Assembly: GCA_943735955.1 (NCBI GenBank)
Contig: OX030968.1
Span: forward strand, 64,501 to 128,500
Source: Piscicola geometra
Lineage: Eukaryota > Annelida > Clitellata > Hirudinida > Piscicolidae
DNA: 64,000 nucleotides
Direction of reading: 5' to 3'
The position numbers and the translations under genes were made by a program. The first letter of the stretch is position 1; every line of letters begins with the position of its first letter. Shown one piece after another: positions 51,919 to 63,465 of this stretch. The notes under the pieces were generated by a model. It did no database searches and was not told where the DNA came from. It saw only the letters and a program-made list of their open reading frames with translations.

Positions 51919-52802
51919 AGACGATGAAGACGGTGAAGACGATGAAGACGGTGAAGACGATGAAGACGGTGAAGACGATGAAGACGGTGAAGACGATGAA
52001 GACGGTGAAGACGATGAAGACGGTGAAGACGATGAAGACGGTGAAGACGATGAAGACGGTGAAGACGATGAAGACTGTGAAGACGGTGAAGACGATCGAT
52101 GAAGACGGTGAAGACGATGAAGACGGTGAAGACGATGAAGACGGTGAAGACGATGAAGACGGTGAAGACGATGAAGACGGTGAAGACGATGAAGACGATG
52201 AAGACGGTGAAGACGATGAAGACGATGATGACGGTGAAGACGAACGATGAAGACGATGAAGACGGTGAAGACGATGAAGACGATGAAGACGGTGAAGACG
52301 ATGAAGACGGTGAAGACGATGAAGACGGTGAAGACGGTGAAGACGAACGATGAAGACGATGAAGACGGTGAAGACGATGAAGACGGTGAAGACGATGAAG
52401 ACGGTGAAGACGAACGATGAAGACGATGAAGACGGTGAAGACGATGAAGACAATGAAGACGATGAAGACGGTGAAGACGATGAAGACGCTGAAGACGAAC
52501 GATGAAGACGATGAAGACGATGAAGACGGTGAAGACGGTGAAGACGGTGAAGACGATGAAGACGATGAAGACGATGAAGACTATGAAGACGGTGAAGACG
52601 ATGAAGACGATGAAGACGATGAAGACGATGAAGACGGTGAAGACGGTGAAAACGGTGAAGACGGTGAAGACGATGAAGACGATAAAGACGATAAAGACGG
52701 TGAATACGGTGAAGACGGTGAAGACGATGAAGACGGTGAAGACGGTGAAGACGATGAAGACGGTGAAGACGATGAAGACGGTGAAGACGGTGAAGACGAA
52801 CG

Positions 52803-53628
52803 ATGAAGACGATGAAGACGGTGAAGACGATGAAGACGGTGAAGACGATGAAGACGGTGAAGACGATGAAGACGGTGAAGACGATGAAGACGGTGAAGAC
52901 GATGAAGACGTTGAAGACGATGAAGACGGTGAAGACGATGAAGACGATGAAGACGGTGAAGACGGTGAAGACGATGAAGACGAACGATGAAGAAGATGAA
53001 GACGGTGAAGACGGTGAAGACGATGAAGACAGTGAAGACGATGAAGACGGTGAAGACGGTGAAGACGATGAAGACGGTGAAGACGATGAAGACGGTAAAG
53101 ACGATGAAGACGGTGAAGACGATGAAGACGGTGAAGACGATGAAGACGGTGAAGACGATGAAGACGATGAAGACGGTGAAGACGATGAAGACGGTGAAGA
53201 CGGTGAAGACGAACGATGAAGACGATGAAGACGGTGAAGACGATGAAGACGGTGAAGACGATGAAGACGGTGAAGACGATGAAGACGGTGAAGACGATGA
53301 AGACGGTGAAGACGATGAAGACGTTGAAGACGATGAAGACGGTGAAGACGATGAAGACGATGAAGACGGTGAAGACGGTGAAGACGATGAAGACGAACGA
53401 TGAAGAAGATGAAGACGGTGAAGACGGTGAAGACGATGAAGACAGTGAAGACGATGAAGACGGTGAAGACGGTGAAGACGATGAAGACGGTGAAGACGAT
53501 GAAGACGGTAAAGACGATGAAGACGGTGAAGACGATGAAGACGGTGAAGACGATGAAGACGGTGAAGACGATGAAGACGATGAAGACGGTGAAGACGAAC
53601 GATGAAGACGATGAAGACGGTGAAGACG
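52803..53628 (+). repeat. 413-bp tandem duplication
   Basis: Copy 2 starts at 53,216; 13-mers 52987/53400. GTTGAAG, GACAGTG and GGTAAAG variants recur in the same order. The copies are joined by a few extra monomers without a 13-mer at about 53,175-53,205. Confidence 0.8.
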
Positions 53629-54588
53629 GTGAAGACGATGAAGACGGTGAAGACGATGAAGACGGTGAAGACGATGAAGACGGTGAAGACGATGAAGACG
53701 GTGAAGACGATGAAGACGGTGAAGACGATGAAGACGGTGAAGACGATGAAGACGGTGAAGACGATGAAGACTGTGAAGACGGTGAAGACGATCGATGAAG
53801 ACGGTGAAGACGATGAAGACGGTGAAGACGATGAAGACGGTGAAGACGATGAAGACGGTGAAGACGATGAAGACGGTGAAGACGATGAAGACGGTGAAGA
53901 CGATGAAGACGGTGAAGACGGTGAAGACGAACGATGAAGACGATGAAGACGGTGAAGACGATGAAGACGGTGAAGACGATGAAGACGGTGAAGACGAACG
54001 ATGAAGACGATGAAGACGGTGAAGACGATGAAGACAATGAAGACGATGAAGACGGTGAAGACGATGAAGACGCTGAAGACGAACGATGAAGACGATGAAG
54101 ACGATGAAGACGGTGAAGACGGTGAAGACGGTGAAGACGATGAAGACGATGAAGACGATGAAGACGATGAAGACGGTGAAGACGATGAAGACGATGAAGA
54201 CGATGAAGACGATGAAGACGGTGAAGACGGTGAAAACGGTGAAGACGGTGAAGACGATGAAGACGATAAAGACGATAAAGACGGTGAATACGGTGAAGAC
54301 GGTGAAGACGATGAAGACGGTGAAGACGGTGAAGACGATGAAGACGGTGAAGACGATGAAGACGGTGAAGACGATGAAGACGGTGAAAACGGTGAAGACG
54401 AACGATGAAGACGATGAAGACGGTGAAGACGATGAAGACGGTGAAGACGATGAAGACGGTGAAGACGATGAAGACGGTGAAGACGATGAAGACGATGAAG
54501 ACGATGAAGACGTTGAAGACGATGAAGACGGTGAAGACGATGAAGACGATGAAGACGGTGAAGACGGTGAAGACGATGAAGACGAACG

Positions 54589-54848
54589 ATGAAGAAGATG
54601 AAGACGGTGAAGACGGTGAAGACGATGAAGACGGTGAAGACGATGAAGACGGTGAAGACGGTGAAGACGATGAAGACGGTGAAAACGATGAAGACGATAA
54701 AGACGATGAAGACGAACGATGAAGAAGATGAAGACGGTGAAGACGGTGAAGACGATGAAGACGGTGAAGACGATGAAGACGGTGAAGACGGTGAAGACGA
54801 TGAAGACGGTGAAGACGATGAAGACGATAAAGACGATGAAGACGGTGA
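54589..54848 (+). repeat. 130-bp tandem duplication, repeated again at 57,018-57,277
   Basis: Two copies of a 130-bp unit (starting 54,589 and 54,719), each opening with GAAGAAGAT and ending in GATAAAGACGATGAAG. The pair recurs at 57,018 and 57,148 (offset 2,429). One difference is a GAAAACG at about 54,683 in the first copy. The 2,429-bp relationship continues to about 55,315/57,744. Confidence 0.8.
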
Positions 54849-55108
54849 AGACGATGAAGACGGTGAAGACGATGAAGACGGTGAAGACGATGAAGACGAT
54901 GAAGACGGTGAAGACGAACGATGAAGACGATGAAGACGGTGAAGACGGTGAAGACGGTGAAGACGATGAAGACGGTGAAGACGATGAAGACGGTGAAGAC
55001 GATGAAGACTGTGAAGACGGTGAAGACGATCGATGAAGACGGTGAAGACGATGAAGACGGTGAAGACGATGAAGACGGTGAAGACGATGAAGACGATGAA
55101 GACGAACG

Positions 55109-55618
55109 GTGAAGACGGTGAAGACGGTGAAGACGGTGAAGACGGTGAAGACGATGAAGACGATGAAGACGGTGAAGACGATGAAGACGGTGAAGACGAT
55201 GAAGACGATGAAGACGGTGAAGACGAACGATGAAGACGATGAAGACGGTGAAGACGGTGAAGACGATGAAGACGGTGAAGACGATGAAGACTGTGAAGAC
55301 GGTGAAGATGAACGATGAAGACGGTGAAGACGATGAAGACGGTGAAGACGATGAAGACGGTGAAGACGATGAAGACGGTGAAGACGATGAAGACGATGAA
55401 GACGAACGGTGAAGACGGTGAAGACGGTGAAGACGGTGAAGACGGTGAAGACGATGAAGACGATGAAGACGGTGAAGACGATGAAGACGGTGAAGACGAT
55501 GAAGACGATGAAGACGGTGAAGACGAACGATGAAGACGATGAAGACGGTGAAGACGGTGAAGACGATGAAGACGGTGAAGACGATGAAGACTGTGAAGAC
55601 GGTGAAGACGAACGATGA
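55109..55618 (+). repeat. 300-bp tandem duplication
   Basis: 13-mers 55109/55409 and 55230/55530 are 300 bp apart. Both units open with GAACGGT, a 13-mer with G in place of A at its penultimate base, and keep the GACTGTG unit before a GAACGAT-type 13-mer. GAAGATGAACG at 55,306 is private to copy 1. Confidence 0.75.
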
Positions 55619-56890
55619 AGACGGTGAAGACGATGAAGACGGTGAAGACGATGAAGACGGTGAAGACGATAAAGACGATGAAGACGAACGATGAAGACGG
55701 TGAAGACGGTGAAGACGGTGAAGACGGTGAAGACGGTGAAGACGGTGAAGACGATGAAGACGATGAAGACGATGAAGACGGTGAAAACGGTGAAGACGAT
55801 GAAGACGGTGAAGACGATGAAGACGGTGAAGACGATGAAGACGATGAAGACGGTGAAGACGATGAAGACGGTGAAGACGATGAAGACGATGAAGACGATG
55901 AAGACGGTGAAGACGGTGAAGACGGTGAAGACGGTGAAGACGGTGAAGACGGTGAAGACGGTGAAGACGATGAAGACGATGAAGACGATGAAGACGATGA
56001 AGACGGTGAAGACGATGAAGACGATGAAGACGATGAAGACGATGAAGACGATGAAGACGGTGAAGACGTTGAAGACGGTGAAGACGATGAAGACGGTGAA
56101 GACGATGAAGACGGTGAAGACGATGAAGATGATGAAGACGGTGAAGACGAACGATGAAGACGATGAAGACGGTGAAGACGATGAAGACGATGAAGACGGT
56201 GAAGACGAACGATGAAGACGATGAAGACGGTGAAGACGATGAAGACGATGAAGACGGTGAAGACGATGAAGACGGTGAAGACGATGAAGACGGTGAAGAC
56301 GATGAAGACGGTGAAGACGATGAAGACGATGAAGACGAACGATGAAGACGGTGAAGACGGTGAAGACGGTGAAGACGATGAAGACGATGAAGACGGTGAA
56401 GACGGTGAAGACGATGAAGACGATGAAGACGGTGAAGACGATGAAGACGGTGAAGACGATGAAGACGATGAAGACGGTGAAGACGAACGATGAAGACGAT
56501 GAAGACGGTGAAGACGATGAAGACGATGAAGACGGTAAAGACGAACGATGAAGACGATGAAGACGGTGAAGACGATGAAGACGATGAAGACGGTGAAGAC
56601 GAACGATGAAGACGATGAAGACGGTGAAGACGATGAAGACGATGAAGACGGTGAAGACGAACGATGAAGACGATGAAGACGGTGAAGACGATGAAGACGA
56701 TGAAGACGGTGAAGACGATGAAGACGGTGAAGACGATGAAGACGGTGAAGACGATGAAGACGGTGAAGACGATGAAGACGCTGAAGACGAACGATGAAGA
56801 CGATGAAGACGGTGAAGACGATGAAGACGGTGAAGACGAACGATGAAGACGATGAAGACGGTGAAGATGATGAAGACAGTGAAGACGATG
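55390..56890 (+). repeat. ~1.5-kb block repeated at 58,389-59,889
   Basis: 13-mers at 55409, 55530, 55615, 55691, 56154, 56212, 56342, 56606, 56664, 56794 and 56843 recur 2,999 bp later. GGTAAAG (56,534/59,533), GACGCTG (56,779/59,778) and GAAGATGATGAAGACAG (56,865/59,864) are shared. GAAGATGATG at about 56,126 is private to the left copy. Confidence 0.85.
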
Positions 56891-59800
56891 AAGACGATGA
56901 AGACGATGAAGACGATGAAGACGATGAAGACGATGAAGACGTTGAAGACGATGAAGACGGTGAAGACGATGAAGACGATGAAGACGGTGAAGACGGTGAA
57001 GACGATGAAGACGAACGATGAAGAAGATGAAGACGGTGAAGACGGTGAAGACGATGAAGACGGTGAAGACGATGAAGACGGTGAAGACGGTGAAGACGAT
57101 GAAGACGGTGAAGACGATGAAGACGATAAAGACGATGAAGACGAACGATGAAGAAGATGAAGACGGTGAAGACGGTGAAGACGATGAAGACGGTGAAGAC
57201 GATGAAGACGGTGAAGACGGTGAAGACGATGAAGACGGTGAAGACGATGAAGACGATAAAGACGATGAAGACGGTGAAGACGATGAAGACGGTGAAGACG
57301 ATGAAGACGGTGAAGACGATGAAGACGATGAAGACGGTGAAGACGAACGATGAAGACGATGAAGACGGTGAAGACGGTGAAGACGGTGAAGACGATGAAG
57401 ACGGTGAAGACGATGAAGACGGTGAAGACGATGAAGACTGTGAAGACGGTGAAGACGATCGATGAAGACGGTGAAGACGATGAAGACGGTGAAGACGATG
57501 AAGACGGTGAAGACGATGAAGACGATGAAGACGAACGGTGAAGACGGTGAAGACGGTGAAGACGGTGAAGACGGTGAAGACGATGAAGACGATGAAGACG
57601 GTGAAGACGATGAAGACGGTGAAGACGATGAAGACGATGAAGACGGTGAAGACGAACGATGAAGACGATGAAGACGGTGAAGACGGTGAAGACGATGAAG
57701 ACGGTGAAGACGATGAAGACTGTGAAGACGGTGAAGACGAACGATGAAGACGGTGAAGACGATGAAGACGGTGAAGACGATGAAGACGGTGAAGACGATA
57801 AAGACGATGAAGACGAACGATGAAGACGGTGAAGACGGTGAAGACGGTGAAGACGGTGAAGACGATGAAGACGGTGAAAACGGTGAAGACGATGAAGACG
57901 GTGAAGACGATGAAGACGGTGAAGACGATGAAGACGATGAAGACGGTGAAGACGATGAAGACGGTGAAGACGATGAAGACGATGAAGACGATGAAGACGG
58001 TGAAGACGGTGAAGACGGTGAAGACGGTGAAGACGGTGAAGACGGTGAAGACGGTGAAGACGATGAAGACGATGAAGACGATGAAGACGATGAAGACGGT
58101 GAAGACGATGAAGACGATGAAGACGATGAAGACGATGAAGACGATGAAGACGGTGAAAACGGTGAAGACGGTGAAGACGATGAAGACGTTGAAGACGGTG
58201 AAGACGATGAAGACGGTGAAGACGATGAAGACGGTGAAGACGATGAAGACGATGAAGACGGTGAAGACGAACGATGAAGACGATGAAGACGGTGAAGACG
58301 ATGAAGACTGTGAAGACGGTGAAGACGATCGATGAAGACGGTGAAGACGATGAAGACGGTGAAGACGATGAAGACGGTGAAGACGATGAAGACGATGAAG
58401 ACGAACGGTGAAGACGGTGAAGACGGTGAAGACGGTGAAGACGGTGAAGACGATGAAGACGATGAAGACGGTGAAGACGATGAAGACGGTGAAGACGATG
58501 AAGACGATGAAGACGGTGAAGACGAACGATGAAGACGATGAAGACGGTGAAGACGGTGAAGACGATGAAGACGGTGAAGACGATGAAGACTGTGAAGACG
58601 GTGAAGACGAACGATGAAGACGGTGAAGACGATGAAGACGGTGAAGACGATGAAGACGGTGAAGACGATAAAGACGATGAAGACGAACGATGAAGACGGT
58701 GAAGACGGTGAAGACGGTGAAGACGGTGAAGACGGTGAAGACGGTGAAGACGATGAAGACGATGAAGACGATGAAGACGGTGAAAACGGTGAAGACGATG
58801 AAGACGGTGAAGACGATGAAGACGGTGAAGACGATGAAGACGATGAAGACGGTGAAGACGATGAAGACGGTGAAGACGATGAAGACGATGAAGACGATGA
58901 AGACGGTGAAGACGGTGAAGACGGTGAAGACGGTGAAGACGGTGAAGACGGTGAAGACGGTGAAGACGATGAAGACGATGAAGACGATGAAGACGATGAA
59001 GACGGTGAAGACGATGAAGACGATGAAGACGATGAAGACGATGAAGACGATGAAGACGGTGAAGACGTTGAAGACGGTGAAGACGATGAAGACGGTGAAG
59101 ACGATGAAGACGGTGAAGACGATGAAGACGATGAAGACGGTGAAGACGAACGATGAAGACGATGAAGACGGTGAAGACGATGAAGACGATGAAGACGGTG
59201 AAGACGAACGATGAAGACGATGAAGACGGTGAAGACGATGAAGACGATGAAGACGGTGAAGACGATGAAGACGGTGAAGACGATGAAGACGGTGAAGACG
59301 ATGAAGACGGTGAAGACGATGAAGACGATGAAGACGAACGATGAAGACGGTGAAGACGGTGAAGACGGTGAAGACGATGAAGACGATGAAGACGGTGAAG
59401 ACGGTGAAGACGATGAAGACGATGAAGACGGTGAAGACGATGAAGACGGTGAAGACGATGAAGACGATGAAGACGGTGAAGACGAACGATGAAGACGATG
59501 AAGACGGTGAAGACGATGAAGACGATGAAGACGGTAAAGACGAACGATGAAGACGATGAAGACGGTGAAGACGATGAAGACGATGAAGACGGTGAAGACG
59601 AACGATGAAGACGATGAAGACGGTGAAGACGATGAAGACGATGAAGACGGTGAAGACGAACGATGAAGACGATGAAGACGGTGAAGACGATGAAGACGAT
59701 GAAGACGGTGAAGACGATGAAGACGGTGAAGACGATGAAGACGGTGAAGACGATGAAGACGGTGAAGACGATGAAGACGCTGAAGACGAACGATGAAGAC

Positions 59801-60429
59801 GATGAAGACGGTGAAGACGATGAAGACGGTGAAGACGAACGATGAAGACGATGAAGACGGTGAAGATGATGAAGACAGTGAAGACGATGAAGACGGTGAA
59901 GACGATGAAGACGATGAAGACGATGAAGACGGTGAAGACGATGAAGACGATGAAGACGATGAAGACGATGAAGACGATGAAGACGGTGAAGACGGTGAAG
60001 ACGGTGAAGACGGTGAAGACGATGAAGACGATAAAGACGATAAAGACGGTGAATACGGTGAAGACGGTGAAGACGATGAAAACGGTGAAGACGGTGAAGA
60101 CGGTGAAGACGATGAAGACGGTGAAGACGATGAAGACGGTGAAGACGGTGAAGACGAACGATGAAGACGATGAAGACGGTGAAGACGATGAAGACGGTGA
60201 AGACGATGAAGACGGTGAAGACGATGAAGACGGTGAAGACGATGAAGACGGTAAAGACGATGAAGACGGTGAAGACGATGAAGACTGTGAAGACGGTGAA
60301 GACGAACGATGAAGACGATGAAGACGGTGAAGACGATGAAGACGGTGAAGACGATGAAGACGGTGAAGACGATGAAGACGGTGAAGACGATGAAGACGGT
60401 GAAGACGATGAAGACGATGAAGACGAACG

Positions 60430-60960
60430 ATGAAGACGGTGAAGACGGTGAAGACGGTGAAGACGATGAAGACGATGAAGACGGTGAAGATGATGAAGAC
60501 GGTGAAGACGAACGATGAAGACGATGAAGACGGTGAAGACGATGAAGACGATGAAAACGGTGAAGACGATGAAGACGGTGAAGACGATGAAGACGGTGAA
60601 GACGGTGAAGACGAACGATGAAGACGATGAAGACGTTGAAGACGATGAAGACGGTGAAGACGATGAAGACGATGAAGACGGTGAAGACGGTGAAGACGAT
60701 GAAGACGAACGATGAAGACGGTGAAGACGATGAAGACGGTGAAGACGATGAAGACGGTGAAGACGATGAAGACGGTGAAGACGATGAAGACGGTGAAGAC
60801 GATGAAGACGATGAAGACGGTGAAGACGAACGAGGAAGACGATGAAGACGGTGAAGACGATGAAGACGGTGAAGACGATGAAGACGGTGAAGACGATGAA
60901 GACGGTGAAGACGATGAAGACGGTGAAGACGATGAAGACTGTGAAGACGGTCAAGACGAT
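60430..60960 (+). repeat. ~0.5-kb block repeated at the window end (63,520-64,000)
   Basis: GAAGATGATG (60,488/63,569), GATGAAAACGG (60,551/63,632) and GTTGAAG (60,632/63,713), with 13-mers at 60515/63596, 60618/63699 and 60712/63793 (offset 3,081). The right copy is cut by the window end. Confidence 0.75.
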
Positions 60961-63465
60961 CGATGAAGACGGTGAAGACGATGAAGACGAACGATGAAGA
61001 CGGTGAAGACGGTGAAGACGGTGAAGACGGTGAAGACGGTGAAGACGGTGAAGACGGTGAAGACGGTGAAGACGAACGATGAAGACGATGAAGACGGTGA
61101 AGACGATGAAAACGATGAAGACGGTGAAGACGATGAAGACGGTGAAGACGGTGAAGACGATGAAGACGATGAAGACGATGAAAACGATGAAGACGGTGAA
61201 GACGATGAAGACGATGAAGACGATGAAGACGATGAAGACGATGAAGACGGTGAAGACGGTGAAGACGGTGAAGACGGTGAAGACGATGAAGACGATAAAG
61301 ACGATAAAGACGGTGAATACGGTGAAGACGGTGAAGACGATGAAGACGGTGAAGACGGTGAAGACGATGAAGACGATGAAGACGATGAAGACGGTGAAGA
61401 CGGTGAAGACGAACGATGAAGACGATGAAGACGGTGAAGACGATGAAGACGGTGAAGACGGTGAAGACGGTGAAGACGATGAAGACGATGAAGACGATGA
61501 AGACGGTGAAGACGGTGAAGACGGTGAAGACGGTGAAGACGGTGAAGACGATGAAGACGATGAAGACGGTGAAGACGGTGAAGACGATGAAGACGAACGA
61601 TGAAGAAGATGAAGACGGTGAAGACGGTGAAGACGATGAAGACGGTGAAGACGATGAAGACGGTGAAGACGGTGAAGACGATGAAGACGGTGAAGACGAT
61701 GAAGACGGTGAAGACGATGAAGACGGTGAAGACGATGAAGACGGTGAAGACGATGAAGACGGTGAAGACGATGAAGACGATGAAGACGGTGAAGACGAAC
61801 GATGAAGACGATGAAGACGGTGAAGACGATGAAGACGGTGAAGACGGTGAAGACGATGAAGACGAACGATGAAGACGGTGAAGACGATGAAGACGGTGAA
61901 GACGATGAAGACGGTGAAGACGATGAAGACGGTGAAGACGATGAAGACGGTGAAGACGATGAAGACGATGAAGACGGTGAAGACGAACGAGGAAGACGAT
62001 GAAGACGGTGAAGACGATGAAGACGGTGAAGACGATGAAGACGGTGAAGACGATGAAGACGGTGAAGACGATGAAGACGGTGAAGACGATGAAGACTGTG
62101 AAGACGGTCAAGACGATCGATGAAGACGGTGAAGACGATGAAGACGAACGATGAAGACGGTGAAGACGGTGAAGACGGTGAAGACGGTGAAGACGGTGAA
62201 GACGGTGAAGACGGTGAAGACGGTGAAGACGGTGAAGACGAACGATGAAGACGATGAAGACGGTGAAGACGATGAAAACGATGAAGACGGTGAAGACGAT
62301 GAAGACGGTGAAGACGGTGAAGACGATGAAGACGATGAAGACGATGAAAACGATGAAGACGGTGAAGACGATGAAGACGATGAAGACGATGAAGACGATG
62401 AAGACGATGAAGACGGTGAAGACGGTGAAGACGGTGAAGACGGTGAAGACGATGAAGACGATAAAGACGATAAAGACGGTGAATACGGTGAAGACGGTGA
62501 AGACGATGAAGACGGTGAAGACGGTGAAGACGATGAAGACGATGAAGACGATGAAGACGGTGAAGACGGTGAAGACGAACGATGAAGACGATGAAGACGG
62601 TGAAGACGATGAAGACGGTGAAGACGGTGAAGACGGTGAAGACGATGAAGACGATGAAGACGATGAAGACGGTGAAGACGGTGAAGACGGTGAAGACGGT
62701 GAAGACGGTGAAGACGGTGAAGACGGTGAAGACGAACGATGAAGACGATGAAGACGGTGAAGACGATGAAAACGATGAAGACGGTGAAGACGATGAAGAC
62801 GGTGAAGACGGTGAAGACGATGAAGACGATGAAGACGATGAAAACGATGAAGACGGTGAAGACGATGAAGACGATGAAGACGATGAAGACGATGAAGACG
62901 ATGAAGACGGTGAAGACGGTGAAGACGGTGAAGACGGTGAAGACGATGAAGACGATAAAGACGATAAAGACGGTGAATACGGTGAAGACGGTGAAGACGA
63001 TGAAGACGGTGAAGACGGTGAAGACGATGAAGACGATGAAGACGATGAAGACGGTGAAGACGGTGAAGACGAACGATGAAGACGATGAAGACGGTGAAGA
63101 CGATGAAGACGGTGAAGACGGTGAAGACGGTGAAGACGATGAAGACGATGAAGACGATGAAGACGGTGAAGACGGTGAAGACGGTGAAGACGGTGAAGAC
63201 GGTGAAGACGATGAAGACGATGAAGACGGTGAAGACGGTGAAGACGATGAAGACGAACGATGAAGAAGATGAAGACGGTGAAGACGGTGAAGACGATGAA
63301 GACGGTGAAGACGATGAAGACGGTGAAGACGGTGAAGACGATGAAGACGGTGAAGACGATGAAGACGGTGAAGACGATGAAGACGGTGAAGACGATGAAG
63401 ACGGTGAAGACGATGAAGACGGTGAAGACGATGAAGACGATGAAGACGGTGAAGACGAACGATGA
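60712..63465 (+). repeat. Composite duplication with periods 494, 1,157/1,166 and 1,660 bp
   Basis: 13-mers 60712/61869, 60994/62151, 61079/62245 and 61416/62582 give offsets of 1,157 then 1,166. The pair 62245/62739 and 62582/63076 gives 494, and 61079/62739, 61416/63076 and 61600/63260 give 1,660. Mutated 13-mers reading GAACGAGGAAG (60,832 and 61,989) and GGTCAAGAC (60,952 and 62,109) confirm the 1,157-bp relation. GATGAAAACG and GAATAC (61315, 62481, 62975) recur in all three copies. Confidence 0.75.

Noticed and set aside
1938..54037. Giant antisense open reading frames of 5,669 to 17,360 codons
   Set aside because: They are low-complexity readings of a stop-free 9-mer. All three reverse frames are open at once and the frames interchange at each 4-bp insertion. 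No start context, domain or codon bias supports coding.
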